From the NCBI GenBank assembly GCA_903904515.1, contig CAIVCR010000013.1, positions 1-64,000 on the forward strand: 64,000 nt of DNA, written 5' to 3'. Source of the DNA: an uncultured Bacteroidia bacterium. Its GTDB lineage: Bacteria; Bacteroidota; Bacteroidia; Bacteroidales; Prolixibacteraceae. Below are positions 31,736-42,282 of the stretch, one piece after another. Made by a program: the position numbers and the translations under genes. Each line of letters begins with the position of its first letter. Position 1 is the first letter of the stretch. The notes beneath the pieces were generated by a model that worked only from the letters and a program-made list of their open reading frames with translations, searched no databases and was not told the origin of the DNA.

Positions 31736-34492
31736 ATGTTATACCGAATATCCCTGCTTTTATGTCTGGTAGTATTTTGGCAGACCGCCTTAGCCCAGGT
31801 GACTACTATTCCTGCATTGCCGATTGAAAACCAGACAGTAAAAATCACTTTTGATGCCACCCAAGGTGACGCCGGCTTAAAAGATTATACAGGAGATGTT
31901 TATACCCATACAGGCGTCATTACAGATAAAAGCACTTCCTCCTCCGATTGGAAATATGTAATCGGAACCTGGGGCAATAATACACAACAACCTAAACTTA
32001 CCAGAATAACAAGTAACACCTATTCTCTGCAGATTGCAACTGATATACGAAGCTTCTATGCTGTTCCCGCCGGAGAAATTATTAAACAGATGGCCTTTGT
32101 CTTCAGAAGCGCAGATGGAACTAAACAGACTAAAAATATTTTTGCGGATGTTTACTCTGCCGGATTAAATGTTGCCTTTACAAATCCAACAGCAAACACT
32201 ATTTTATCTCCGGGTGCCAATATGCAGGTGAATGCCGCATCAAGTGTAACTGCAGATATTCGTCTTTTTTTAAATAAAACACAGGTCGCTATTGTTAATG
32301 GCGGAACACAGCTTTCCTTTCCGTTTAATCCTTCACAGCCGGGAGATTACTCTTTTAAAATAACTGCGACCAGCGGAACAACAGTTGTTACAGATTCTGT
32401 TTTTATAAATGTTATAGGCAGCCAGGTTGTTGAGCCCCTTCCTGCAGGAGCTAAAAAGGGGATTAATTATATTGATTCACAAACTGCAAGATTGGTTTTA
32501 TGGGCCCCTTTTAAAAATACAGTCCATGTAATCGGAGATTTCAATAACTGGACACCATCCTCCAGATCCCGCATGAAAAGAGATGGCGATTATTTTTGGC
32601 TTGATATTACTGGTCTGACTCCTGGGAAGGAGTACCCTTTTCAATACCTGGTTGACGGTCACCTGAAAATTGCAGACCCATATACCGAAAAAACATCAGA
32701 CCCTCAAGATGTTGAGATCACTAAAATTACCTATCCCGATTTAATTCCCTATCCGGCAGGAAAAACCGAGGGGATTGCAAGTGTCCTGCAAACCAACCAG
32801 CAGCCTTATAAGTGGCAAATTACCAGTTACGCTGCTGCTGATCCCGATACCATGATTGTTTATGAATGTCATGTGAGGGATTTTGACTCCATGCATTCGT
32901 ATGCGGCGGTAATCAACCATCTCGATTATTTGAAAACATTGGGTGTTAACGTGCTTGAACTAATGCCCGTGAATGAATTTGTTGGAAATTCCAGCTGGGG
33001 GTATAATCCATCCTTTTATTTTGCTCCCGATAAATATTATGGTCCCAAAAATGATCTGAAACTCCTGGTTGATGAATGCCATAAACGGGGGATTGCCACG
33101 GTGCTTGACATGGTATTAAACCATTCCTTCGGCCAAAGTCCGTTTGTTCAGCTCTATTTTGACGGGTCCAAGCCAACAGCTCAGAATCCATGGTATAACA
33201 TTATTAGTAATTTCACCAATCCTGACGCCCAGTGGGGTTTTGATTTTAACCATGAAAGTCCGTCTACCCGCCAGCTGGTTGACAGTATCAACTCTTTCTG
33301 GATGAGTGAATATAAGATCGATGGTTTCCGCTTCGATTTTACAAAAGGATTTTCAAATAATATAAAGGACTCATCCGATCCATGGGGGAGCAAATATGAT
33401 CCTCAACGGATTGCAATCCTGGAGCGGATGGCAGACGAGATCTGGAAACGTAAACCCGGAGCGAAGGTTATTTTTGAGCACCTCTCCGATAATCCGGAGC
33501 AGACCGAACTGGCTGGTAAGGGGATACTCCTGTGGGGAAACTTCAATTACAATGCCTCTCAGGCGGCTATGGGATATAATGATGCAGGAAAGTCTGACTG
33601 GACCTCTGCATCCTATGCGCATCTGGGTTGGAGTAAACCCGGGCAACTCGGTTATATGGAAAGCCACGATGAGGAACGGATCATGTATCAGTGTCTTACC
33701 TATGGAAGTAGTTCCGGAACTTATGATGTTAAATCACTGCCGGTTGCTTTAAATCGTGCAGCAGCCGTTGCGGCTTTGTTTATCCCGATACCGGGACCTA
33801 AAATGATCTGGCAGTTTGAGGAACTAGGGTATGATATTTCAATCAATGTCAATGGAAGAGTAGGAGAAAAACCAATCCATTGGGAATACAAGGATAATGC
33901 TGACAGAGCCCAGTTGAACAAGGTGTTTTCACAACTATTTAATTTAAAGAAAAAGTATCCGATCTTTTCAACGACCGATTTCACGCAATCCCTGGCTACC
34001 GATATTAAATGGATAAAGCTGAACCGGAATGGCGAAAATGTATTAATTGTCGGAAATTTTGGAGTGGTGAGTGCAAATCCTGTGTTGGAATTCCAGAAAA
34101 CCGGAACCTGGTATGACTTCTTTGGACAGAAAACGTTAAATGTGACCTCCACTTCTCAGTCTGTTACCCTTGCTCCGGGTGAATACAAACTTTTCTCAAC
34201 CCAAAATTTAGGTTCGATTGTAACGGCTGTTCCGGTAATTAAGAGTCAAAACGAGTTGCTGATTTTTCCAAATCCTGCGACCGACAACATCAGGGTGATC
34301 TCGGTGACCGGTACTCAGCGTGCTTCACTGTTCACGCTAACAGGAGTTAAGGTTAAGGAATTTCTGCTATCAGGTGTTCAAGGGGCAGAAAACGAGCTTT
34401 ATATCGGCGATCTTCACTCTGGAACATACCTTCTTCAGGCTTATAATATAAATGGAAGAAGCTCGGTCCAAAAGATAATCAAACGGCCATAG
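31736..34492 (+). CDS. Secreted GH13 alpha-amylase/pullulanase-type enzyme with type IX sorting domain
   Basis: A 918-residue extracellular enzyme. After a signal peptide (ending TALAQ, about 21) come an N-terminal beta domain (about 25-225), a CBM48-like module (about 245-330, VIGDFNNWTPSS) and the GH13 barrel: DMVLNHSFGQ (region I), GFRFDFTKGF (II, nucleophile Asp near 533), IFEHLSD (III, Glu near 580) and MESHDEERIM (IV, Asp near 644). The last 80 residues (LLIFPNPATDNIRV to SSVQKIIKRP) are a type A C-terminal domain for type IX secretion, which carries the enzyme through the outer membrane. It probably starts starch breakdown outside the cell and feeds SusCD. The exact bond specificity is uncertain. 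Confidence 0.9.
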   Translation: MLYRISLLLCLVVFWQTALAQVTTIPALPIENQTVKITFDATQGDAGLKDYTGDVYTHTGVITDKSTSSSDWKYVIGTWGNNTQQPKLTRITSNTYSLQIATDIRSFYAVPAGEIIKQMAFVFRSADGTKQTKNIFADVYSAGLNVAFTNPTANTILSPGANMQVNAASSVTADIRLFLNKTQVAIVNGGTQLSFPFNPSQPGDYSFKITATSGTTVVTDSVFINVIGSQVVEPLPAGAKKGINYIDSQTARLVLWAPFKNTVHVIGDFNNWTPSSRSRMKRDGDYFWLDITGLTPGKEYPFQYLVDGHLKIADPYTEKTSDPQDVEITKITYPDLIPYPAGKTEGIASVLQTNQQPYKWQITSYAAADPDTMIVYECHVRDFDSMHSYAAVINHLDYLKTLGVNVLELMPVNEFVGNSSWGYNPSFYFAPDKYYGPKNDLKLLVDECHKRGIATVLDMVLNHSFGQSPFVQLYFDGSKPTAQNPWYNIISNFTNPDAQWGFDFNHESPSTRQLVDSINSFWMSEYKIDGFRFDFTKGFSNNIKDSSDPWGSKYDPQRIAILERMADEIWKRKPGAKVIFEHLSDNPEQTELAGKGILLWGNFNYNASQAAMGYNDAGKSDWTSASYAHLGWSKPGQLGYMESHDEERIMYQCLTYGSSSGTYDVKSLPVALNRAAAVAALFIPIPGPKMIWQFEELGYDISINVNGRVGEKPIHWEYKDNADRAQLNKVFSQLFNLKKKYPIFSTTDFTQSLATDIKWIKLNRNGENVLIVGNFGVVSANPVLEFQKTGTWYDFFGQKTLNVTSTSQSVTLAPGEYKLFSTQNLGSIVTAVPVIKSQNELLIFPNPATDNIRVISVTGTQRASLFTLTGVKVKEFLLSGVQGAENELYIGDLHSGTYLLQAYNINGRSSVQKIIKRP

Positions 34493-34533
34493 CTCTCAAA
34501 GATGTTTGCTGTATTTCTATCTGTCTGCTCTGC

Positions 34534-34553
34534 TTATAATAGGGTTATTATAA
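34534..34553. terminator. AT-rich hairpin between the converging amylase and receiver genes
   Basis: TTATAATA and TATTATAA form an 8-bp stem with the loop GGGT. It lies 42 bases after the amylase stop and overlaps the last codons of the minus-strand receiver gene. It has no GC pairs in the stem and no long T run, so termination would be weak. Confidence 0.35.
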
Positions 34554-35009
34554 TCTTGAAAAGCAGTAATCAGCAGCAATTTTAAGTTTACTAATAATCT
34601 CGTTTATCGCCAGGGGTTTGGATAAATAATTATTCATCCCGTTTTGAAGGCACTCTTCCCGGTCGCTAGCCATCACATTTGCTGTCATGGCAATAATATA
34701 AGGTTGCTCAATATCCATTTGACGAATAGAGCGGGTAGCTTCATAACCATCCATTACAGGCATCCTGACGTCCATTAAAATGACATTGTGCTTTTTTTTG
34801 CCAAACAACTCCAGTGCCTGTAATCCATCTGCTGCAGTCTCGGTTTGATAACCCAATTTACTCAATATTCTTTCAATAAGTTTCTGATTGACAAAATTAT
34901 CATCAACAATAAGAATACTCAACGGATTCTCATCTGCAAATGACCTCGGCAGAATTCCGGTTTTAGAATCTTCCGTCTGGACCTGGATTTTATCTGGAGA
35001 TAGTAACAT
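34548..35009 (-). CDS. Orphan receiver-domain protein, likely cut from a hybrid kinase
   Basis: A 153-residue protein that is almost only a receiver domain: acidic pair in LIVDDNFVNQ, phospho-acceptor in VILMDVRMPVMDG, Thr in AMTANVMAS, Lys in LSKPLAIN. It closely resembles the last receiver of the hybrid kinase at 35296-39513, and the likeness includes the linker before the domain (TGILPRSFADENPLSIL here, [17 protein letters not shown] there). That suggests the gene is the 3' end of a duplicated hybrid-kinase gene that kept or gained a start codon. It has no output domain. It could compete for, or relay, phosphate from the neighbouring kinase. All residues for phosphorylation are present. 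Confidence 0.8.
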   Translation of the reverse strand: MLLSPDKIQVQTEDSKTGILPRSFADENPLSILIVDDNFVNQKLIERILSKLGYQTETAADGLQALELFGKKKHNVILMDVRMPVMDGYEATRSIRQMDIEQPYIIAMTANVMASDREECLQNGMNNYLSKPLAINEIISKLKIAADYCFSRL

Positions 35010-35295
35010 ATCAATGCTTTTATGGAGTAATATTTTTCACCAGTATAAACCCGAATTTGAATCAAATCCTAATGTGTATAAATAGCAGAAGCAAATATAA
35101 TAGAATATTTACAAATGTGTTCAATTAGCATTAAAATATTTACAAAAATGGAAAAATAATTAATAAACGTAAAATATAATTACATTTAAAAGGATTTGAG
35201 ATGGCTGGTTATGGATTAATTGGTGGACTGAAGGGGTATCGAATTTTGGGAAATAGTAGAGAGCGAAAAGTTAACCATTCCAGGGAATTGATTTT
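35010..35295. other. Intergenic stretch without recognisable gene
   Basis: The 286 bases between the orphan receiver gene and the hybrid kinase are AT-rich and contain no open frame of note, no strong hairpin and no clear promoter box. If the receiver gene is a truncated duplicate of the kinase, this is where the missing upstream part was lost. Confidence 0.4.
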
Positions 35296-38200
35296 TCAGA
35301 TCCCGATTTCTAAATTCTCTGCGGCAATTTTCAGTATAGTTAGAATCTCAGGAAGGCGCATGGGTTTGGCAATATAATTATTCATCCCCATCCTGAGGCA
35401 CTCTTCCTTGTCTCCTGCCATTGCATTTGCTGTTAAAGCGATAATGTACGGCTGAATTACAGCCATCTCCCTGATGATTCGTGTAGTTTCAAATCCATCC
35501 ATTTCAGGCATCTGGATATCCATTAAAATGACATGATAATTTTTGGTTTGCATGGCGAGCAATACCTGATTGCCATCCTCGACAATATCAGTCTGATACC
35601 CTAATTTTAACAGGATACTTCTGATAAGTTTCTGATTGATCAGATTATCTTCGGCAACCAGAATACTTAATGGGAAATCATTTGCGAAAGAAGCAGAGAG
35701 AATTCCTGTTTGTGACGTATCCGGAATTACAGGAATATTTTCAGGTTTCAGAATTTCAAGAAGGTTTTGAAAAAGACGATGTTGTTTGACCGGCTTTGAG
35801 AGAATCGCATCAAACAATTCGGGATGTTTTTTCCAGGTTTCATCACCTATTGGGGTCATCAATATTGTTTTGGGAGGATTTTGGACCTTTTTAATGGCTT
35901 TTGCAAAATGGATATTATGGATATCTGATAGTTGGCTGTCTGTTAGTATAGCATCAAAAGTTCCATATTCTTTGGTATTCAGAATCGCAAGGGCTTCATT
36001 TGCAGTTGCAGTAACCTGAATAATCAGGTTCCAGTTTTCGAGTTGAATTTTAAGAATTTGGAGGCTGTTCTTATTGCAACTAACGATTAAAATCTTTTTA
36101 CCACTGACCCTGGAAAGCTCTTCAGGAGAAGCGGGCTGAGCGGTTAGCTTACTGACCGAACATTTTATAGTGAACATAAAAGTGGAGCCAATACCTAATT
36201 CACTTTTTACTCTGATTTCCCCTCCCATGAGTTTTACAAGCCTGTCACATATGGCCAGTCCAAGGCCAGTTCCACCATACCGGCGTGTTGTGGACGGGTC
36301 AACCTGAGTAAAGGCATCAAATAAGCTCCCGATTTTTTGATCAGGAATCCCGATCCCGGTATCTGTAACCTTAAATCCCAGGACAGCATTTTCGTTCTGC
36401 GGGTCCCGATCGGTCAGGGATACATTTAAATAAACTTCGCCTGCAGTAGTAAATTTTACTGCATTGTTAATCAGATTAATAAGAATTTGTTTTAGCCTTA
36501 GTTCATCACCTGTAACCTGCAATGGTACATCAATCTCAATCAGATAATTCAGATCAATACCTTTAATGGTTGCCTTTTGCGAAAAAAGGTCCATTACCTC
36601 TTCAATACTTTTGCGCAGATTGAAATCGGACTTCTCTAATTCCATATTCCCCGATTCTATCTTCGAGAAATCGAGAATATCATCAATTACAGAGATCAGA
36701 TTTTCGCCGCAGGTTAAGATCGTATCATTGTAGTCGCGTTGTTCAATGGTTAATTTAGTTTCGCTTAAGAGTGACGACATCCCGATAACACCGTTCATTG
36801 GTGTCCGTATTTCATGGCTCATTGTTGCCAGAAAAGAGCTTTTTGCATAATTGGCATATTCTGCCTCTCTTCTGGCATGTTGTTCCATTATTTTTTGTTC
36901 CTGCAGCTCCTCCGATTGCTTCTTCAATTCAGTATTCAGTGCTTTAAGCTCTTCTGATTGCTGCGCTATGCGTGCTGTTCGCTCATTGACAAGCATTTCA
37001 AGTTTAATCCCTTTCCGGTTGATTGATTTTACCCTGTATTTGTAAAGCGTGAAAAGAACAACTCCAGCAGAAATAAGGGTAAGGATTCTGAACCACCAGG
37101 TTAACCAGAATGGGGGGACAATGGTCAAATTGAGTTTATGAATTTCGGGTGACCATTCTCCTGACCTGTTCTGACATTTTACGGTGAAGGTATATTCCCC
37201 GGGATCCAGATTCGTGTATGTGGCCGTGTTATGACTTCCAATAATGTTCCACTCCTTATCGAAACCGTTCATTTTATACGCATACACTTTGTTTTCAGGT
37301 GCAGCAAAATCAAGTGATGCAAATCCGAAAGTGAGTACAGTCGAACGGTAGGGTAGGGTAAGTACCTTAGTTTCGGAAATATCCTGTTTTAATGGTGAAG
37401 GATCATTCTCATTCAGAGCTATTGGGACAATTTTATTGAATAAATGAAAATCGGTAAGTGCAACTGAAGGATTATAGGGTTTGGCTTTTATCTGATCGGG
37501 AGAAAATGAATTATATCCGTTGATTCCACCAAAATACAGTATCCCTGATTTTCCAATAAATGCTGAATGTGGCTTAAACATTTCTCCCTGTAGGCCATCT
37601 TCTACAGAATAATTTTTAATATTCCCGGTTCCCGGATTATAACTTGAAATTCCTTTACTCGTACTTACCCAAATATTCCCATTCAAGTCTTCCAAAGCAG
37701 CATAGGTACATTCCCCTGGAAATTCAGTATTGTTTTTAACCGGAAGAAACAGCCGCTTTGAGGGATCGAAATAATCGAGACCTCCGTTGAGTGTACAGAC
37801 ATAAATTATTCCGGACCTTGCTTCTAAAAACTGGTGTACTGAATTGCTGTTGAGGTTATTGCTCTCTTTGTTAAATCGAATAAAACTATTGGTCTTTGGT
37901 TCGAAAAGATCGATTCCTCCATCAAATGTCCCAACCCAAAGATTCCCGGATTTATCCTCAAGCAGGTCACTGATCTCATCGCTGCTTAAACTTTTCGGAT
38001 CATTACTGTTGTTCCTGAAATGGGTAAACCGGTTAAGCTTTTCATCATATATATCTAACCCACCTCCATGGGTCCCAATCAATATATTCCCATTTCGGGC
38101 AACCGCAATATCATAAATATTATTACTGCTGACTCCGGAACTACTATTTTCGTTGTTCTTAAAGTGACTGAATAGGCCGGTTTTACGATCCAGTTTTGAC

Positions 38201-39513
38201 AGACCATTGCCCCATGTACCAATCCAGATATTGTTTTTAGAATCCTCGGCAATGGAGATAATATAGTCGCTCCCAACACTGTTTTGCGTAGGATGATTTT
38301 TATAGATTACCGATTTTCCTGTCTGAAGGTTAATTCGGTTTAAGCCGCCACCGTCAGTCCCAACCCATAACTCCTTATTCTGATCTTCCAGTATGCTAAG
38401 AACGAAGTTGTTCGAGAGACTTCCCGGGGACGAATTATGTTTGTAGTGATTAAAAAGCTCACTGTTTTTCTTATGCAGACAGATCCCTCCGGAGAATAAT
38501 CCAACCCACATATTCCCATCTTTATCCTTTGTTATAACATCCGCAGAGTTTGAAGTTAAACTATTTACATCGATCTCGTCATTTACTGTAGTCGTAAAAT
38601 GGTTCAATTTGAAATCGAATAGACTGATACCTCCATTTTCACTCCCAACCCAAAGTCTTGAATTATCATCCTGATTAATGGATTGTATGTTATTGGATAA
38701 GGAGTTTGTTGATGAACTATTTTTGAACACCGAAAAATTACCTGTTTCATAGTTATATCGGTTTAGTCCATTTACAGAGGTTCCAATCCATAATTGATGG
38801 TCAAAATCCTCGAAAATAGCAGTGATCCGATTTCCGGAAATTGCTCCTTCTCTTTTTGGGTCGCTCCTGTAACAGGTAAATGTATTCTTTTTTCTTACCA
38901 TGCGATTTAATCCCCCGTTCAATGTCCCAAACCAAAGATTTCCGCGACTATCGGCAAATGCTGCGGTCACATTGTTATCGCTTAAAGTGGTCGGATCGGA
39001 GGGATTGTGAAAAAAAGATGTGAATCGATTTGTCGCAGGATCGAACTGATTCACCCCGTTGCTTGACGCGATCCATAGTTTACCTGTCTGGTCTTCAACT
39101 ATTTTATTGAGGGTATTATCGGATATACTATTTGGGTTAACCGGATCATGAAGGTAACGGCAAAAACGGTTTTTATTGCGGTCAAATTTATTTAACCCAC
39201 CACCATGAGTAGCGATCCAAATATTCCCGTGTGAATCTTCGAGAAGATTTTTCACATAATTATTACTGATACTTCCCGAATCTGTGGCATCGTTTAAGAA
39301 AACGCGAAATTGATGACCATCGTAGCGATTCAATCCATTTTCTGTCCCAATCCACATAAATCCACGACTATCCTGCATGATACACAAGATGTTCAGATCT
39401 GACAGGCCGTTTTTAGCTCCTATCCGCTCAAAACTAAGTTGCTGCTTTTGACAAAATGCAAAAAGGGAGATAAACTGAGTAAGAAAGAATAATATGTATT
39501 GGCCTCTTCTCAT
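35296..39513 (-). CDS. Hybrid sensor histidine kinase with two beta-propellers, two receivers and no DNA-binding domain
   Basis: About 1405 residues. Signal peptide, then 14 Reg_prop blades (about 25-690; motif [18 protein letters not shown]), enough for two seven-bladed propellers, a Y_Y_Y domain (about 700-790), one membrane helix (about 800-820), a coiled coil, HisKA with His near 900 ([13 protein letters not shown]), and HATPase_c ([19 protein letters not shown]). The first receiver (about 1140-1250) has SC in place of the acidic pair (LIVSCNKN) but keeps an Asp and a Lys; the second (about 1285-1400) is complete ([19 protein letters not shown]). The start is ATG 39513, at the signal peptide. 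Unlike typical HTCS regulators of glycan loci it lacks an AraC-type domain, so it must act through another protein. Confidence 0.9.
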   Translation of the reverse strand: MRRGQYILFFLTQFISLFAFCQKQQLSFERIGAKNGLSDLNILCIMQDSRGFMWIGTENGLNRYDGHQFRVFLNDATDSGSISNNYVKNLLEDSHGNIWIATHGGGLNKFDRNKNRFCRYLHDPVNPNSISDNTLNKIVEDQTGKLWIASSNGVNQFDPATNRFTSFFHNPSDPTTLSDNNVTAAFADSRGNLWFGTLNGGLNRMVRKKNTFTCYRSDPKREGAISGNRITAIFEDFDHQLWIGTSVNGLNRYNYETGNFSVFKNSSSTNSLSNNIQSINQDDNSRLWVGSENGGISLFDFKLNHFTTTVNDEIDVNSLTSNSADVITKDKDGNMWVGLFSGGICLHKKNSELFNHYKHNSSPGSLSNNFVLSILEDQNKELWVGTDGGGLNRINLQTGKSVIYKNHPTQNSVGSDYIISIAEDSKNNIWIGTWGNGLSKLDRKTGLFSHFKNNENSSSGVSSNNIYDIAVARNGNILIGTHGGGLDIYDEKLNRFTHFRNNSNDPKSLSSDEISDLLEDKSGNLWVGTFDGGIDLFEPKTNSFIRFNKESNNLNSNSVHQFLEARSGIIYVCTLNGGLDYFDPSKRLFLPVKNNTEFPGECTYAALEDLNGNIWVSTSKGISSYNPGTGNIKNYSVEDGLQGEMFKPHSAFIGKSGILYFGGINGYNSFSPDQIKAKPYNPSVALTDFHLFNKIVPIALNENDPSPLKQDISETKVLTLPYRSTVLTFGFASLDFAAPENKVYAYKMNGFDKEWNIIGSHNTATYTNLDPGEYTFTVKCQNRSGEWSPEIHKLNLTIVPPFWLTWWFRILTLISAGVVLFTLYKYRVKSINRKGIKLEMLVNERTARIAQQSEELKALNTELKKQSEELQEQKIMEQHARREAEYANYAKSSFLATMSHEIRTPMNGVIGMSSLLSETKLTIEQRDYNDTILTCGENLISVIDDILDFSKIESGNMELEKSDFNLRKSIEEVMDLFSQKATIKGIDLNYLIEIDVPLQVTGDELRLKQILINLINNAVKFTTAGEVYLNVSLTDRDPQNENAVLGFKVTDTGIGIPDQKIGSLFDAFTQVDPSTTRRYGGTGLGLAICDRLVKLMGGEIRVKSELGIGSTFMFTIKCSVSKLTAQPASPEELSRVSGKKILIVSCNKNSLQILKIQLENWNLIIQVTATANEALAILNTKEYGTFDAILTDSQLSDIHNIHFAKAIKKVQNPPKTILMTPIGDETWKKHPELFDAILSKPVKQHRLFQNLLEILKPENIPVIPDTSQTGILSASFANDFPLSILVAEDNLINQKLIRSILLKLGYQTDIVEDGNQVLLAMQTKNYHVILMDIQMPEMDGFETTRIIREMAVIQPYIIALTANAMAGDKEECLRMGMNNYIAKPMRLPEILTILKIAAENLEIGI

Positions 39514-39650
39514 TCGAATATAATTTTCTTTTGGGGCTTTTGGACGGATATTTATTGTTGATTTAAACCTGCTTTGATAATGCAACAGAATTGAAAATAC
39601 GAAACAAATGTAATAAATATTTACAAGAAGCGGTATTTGATAAAATATTC

Positions 39651-40931
39651 TTACAGCAGGACCAGGAGGATCGAAACAAGAATACCTGAAAATATAAGAA
39701 TGAAATAATTGAGGAGGATTTTCCGTGTGATATTTCTGCTGCTAAGCGAAATGGCATAAATCATTTTCAGCAGGTTATTGCTATTTGTGGCATTAATAAT
39801 GGCAAGAGCAATTGTCGATTCAGAGATTCCACCTGTATGCTGTAACAGATTGAGCAGAAAAGGATCAATATCGGTAACTCCAACAACGAAAGCGAGTGAG
39901 GTTACTCCGCCACTTCCATAGACCTTCATCACAAAGTCTGTAATCATGGCGAATAAAACAAACAAAACGCCAAAAAGTAAGGCTGTTTTAAACTCGAGTG
40001 GATTTTTGTTGTTTTGCAACGATTGACCCCCGTTAGCCGGTTCAGCAGCAAGTTTATCGCTTTTATCTGAAAGTCTTGAAAGTAACCAGCAGAGCGCAAA
40101 GAGCAACACGAATGGAATGGCCAGCTCTTTTGCAATGGAGGGTTTAAAAAGAAAAGCAAGGATAAGAATTCTCAGGTACATCATCCCATTTGCGATCATA
40201 ATTGCTGAGATCGCCTGGTTCCCCGTATTTCCCTCTTTATCACGTCGCGCTATGATTACTGTTGTTGAAGTGCTACTGTATAGCCCGCCAAGAATTCCGG
40301 TGAGAATAATCCCGGAATTAGGGAAAATAAATTTTTTGAGCAGGTAACTGATATACGAAATTGCTGAAACAACGACTACTGCAAGCCATAAATGGTAAGG
40401 GGAAACCGGAATATGCTCCGAAATTGGATGATCTGGCAACAGTGGTAAAACCACCCCTGCAAACGCAATAAACTTAGCCAATGTTACAAACTCTTCTTCG
40501 GAAGCCTTTTTGGAAATTGTGATCAGGTCGCCTTTAAGTTCTGTAAGGACTAATATGACCACTACAAATGAGAGCAGCATCCATACCGGTTGAGTGATAA
40601 CCATAATGGGCAGACAATAGGTGAGCAAGGCCAGGACAGAACTTGTTAATCCATAATAGTTTGACTGCCGGATTTTATGGAAATATTGAATGGCCAGTAA
40701 GCATCCAATTATCACTAAGCCGGTTAGAAAGGGGAGGAATGATTTTGGGTCAGCAATAAATAATACATAGCCGAATAGCCCGATAAAGGTAAAGGTCCGG
40801 TCAGTGCCGAACAATTGTGCTTCATTTTCTGCAATGTGGTGCCGTCGCTGCTCAAGACCAATAATCAAAGAGAAAACCACCACCAGCAGAAAACGGATGA
40901 ATTCTTCCGGAATAAAATTCTGAATCGACAT
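39651..40931 (-). CDS. MgtC/SapB plus DUF4010 membrane protein
   Basis: A membrane protein of about 426 residues with around 12 hydrophobic segments. The N-terminal part (about 5-130) matches the MgtC/SapB family ([26 protein letters not shown]) and the rest the DUF4010 domain ([32 protein letters not shown]). Members are widespread and their transport or sensory role is not settled; MgtC itself is tied to magnesium limitation and control of phosphate uptake, but that cannot be assumed for this fused form. The start at ATG 40931 ([11 protein letters not shown]) fits better than the slightly longer frame. No operon partner is obvious. Confidence 0.8.
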   Translation of the reverse strand: MSIQNFIPEEFIRFLLVVVFSLIIGLEQRRHHIAENEAQLFGTDRTFTFIGLFGYVLFIADPKSFLPFLTGLVIIGCLLAIQYFHKIRQSNYYGLTSSVLALLTYCLPIMVITQPVWMLLSFVVVILVLTELKGDLITISKKASEEEFVTLAKFIAFAGVVLPLLPDHPISEHIPVSPYHLWLAVVVVSAISYISYLLKKFIFPNSGIILTGILGGLYSSTSTTVIIARRDKEGNTGNQAISAIMIANGMMYLRILILAFLFKPSIAKELAIPFVLLFALCWLLSRLSDKSDKLAAEPANGGQSLQNNKNPLEFKTALLFGVLFVLFAMITDFVMKVYGSGGVTSLAFVVGVTDIDPFLLNLLQHTGGISESTIALAIINATNSNNLLKMIYAISLSSRNITRKILLNYFILIFSGILVSILLVLL

Positions 40932-41034
40932 ACTTGGTATGATATAAAACAAAGATAGTCATTAATTTCCGGAAAGGCAACTCTCAAAGGGCTAACAGTA
41001 ACTGGCAATTACCTATAAGTTAGATCGTACCATT

Positions 41035-42273
41035 TTACATCTCCAATACTCCAAAGCCCACTTTCTTTAAATCCTCCCAGTATTTTGGATAGGATTTTGT
41101 AATAACCTGAGGATCCTCAATGATAATTTGCGGATAAACCAATGCTGCAAGGGCAAATGCCAGGGCCATTCGGTGATCGTGATAGGTTTTAATCACCGGC
41201 GTTTCGTGAACCAGATTCGAATCAAAGGTTCCATCCCAGGCAAGTTCGCCATTGACCGGTTCATAAAGTGTTGCACCAAATTTTGAAATTTCATTTTGTA
41301 AAGCCTTGATGCGATCGGTCTCTTTTATCTTTAAGGTCAACAACCCCTTAAAGTGGAAAGGAATTTTTTTGCAAACTGCAAGTACCGCAAAAGTCTGGGC
41401 AATATCAGGATTCTCGATGAAATCGATTTCAAGGCACCCAAAGTTCGGGAGATCGTTTTTTGTCAGACGCACGTCATTGCCCTCTTGTACTGATTGCACA
41501 CCAAAATAGTTCCGGTACCATTCTGCCTGATGGGCATCCCCCTGAAGACTTTTCAGGCGCAAACCCTTAAGGATCAGATCGCAATGATCCGAAAGTGTTG
41601 CCATAGCGTACCAATAGGAGGCCCCGGACCAATCTGCTTCAACAGAAAATTGTATAGGTTGATACGGCTGCTCGTCAATCCTGATCTCGTTCCCGTTCCA
41701 GGTGTGGTGAACCCCAAATTCCCTCATCAACTCCAGGGTAAGATCGATGTAAGGTTTTGAGGTTATCTGGTTTAAAAGCCTAAGGGTTATCCCTCCCTGA
41801 ACAGTAGGGGCAATCATCAGTAATGCAGAGATATACTGGCTGCTGATGCTTCCATCCAGTTCAATATTTCCACCCTTTAAAGAGCTCCCAAGGATTCGTA
41901 ATGGAGGAAATCCCTCTTTTTCGGTATATTCGATCGATGCTCCAAGTTGCCGCAAAGCATCTACCAGGATTCCGATCGGCCTTTGCTGCATCCGTTCAGA
42001 ACCGGTTATGGTCCATTCTCCTGCGATTTTTGACAAAAAAGCAGTCAAAAACCGCATGGCAGTTCCGGCATGGCCTATATTAAAATAATTGGTATTTGAG
42101 TTCAGAACCTCCTCCATCACTTTGGTATCATCACTATCGGAAAGATTATCAATAAGGTAGGGTGAATAGCTTAATGAATTTATAATCAATATCCTGTTAC
42201 TGATACTTTTAGATGAAGGAAGGGTAACTTCCCCTTTGATCGTTTTATCGGCTTTGGTAATGACGTATTGCAT
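41035..42273 (-). CDS. aroA: 3-phosphoshikimate 1-carboxyvinyltransferase (EPSP synthase)
   Basis: A 412-residue enzyme of the shikimate pathway that joins phosphoenolpyruvate to shikimate-3-phosphate. Visible family features: the N-terminal LPSSKSISNRILI (shikimate-phosphate and PEP contacts), GHAGTAMRFLTAFL (PEP loop, with A-G-T-A-M-R instead of the common GNAGT), RMQQRPIGILVDAL, the SSQYISALLM helix, and IKETDRIKALQNEI / YHDHRMALAFALAAL near the end. It starts 10 bases after aroB ends, on the same strand, so the two make an operon in consecutive pathway logic. Confidence 0.95.
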   Translation of the reverse strand: MQYVITKADKTIKGEVTLPSSKSISNRILIINSLSYSPYLIDNLSDSDDTKVMEEVLNSNTNYFNIGHAGTAMRFLTAFLSKIAGEWTITGSERMQQRPIGILVDALRQLGASIEYTEKEGFPPLRILGSSLKGGNIELDGSISSQYISALLMIAPTVQGGITLRLLNQITSKPYIDLTLELMREFGVHHTWNGNEIRIDEQPYQPIQFSVEADWSGASYWYAMATLSDHCDLILKGLRLKSLQGDAHQAEWYRNYFGVQSVQEGNDVRLTKNDLPNFGCLEIDFIENPDIAQTFAVLAVCKKIPFHFKGLLTLKIKETDRIKALQNEISKFGATLYEPVNGELAWDGTFDSNLVHETPVIKTYHDHRMALAFALAALVYPQIIIEDPQVITKSYPKYWEDLKKVGFGVLEM

Positions 42274-42282
42274 AACGGGTTC

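Noticed and set aside
33721-34152. A 143-codon antisense frame over the secreted amylase
   Set aside because: It overlaps the GH13 barrel, has an unlikely composition and no start context; a shadow of the real gene.
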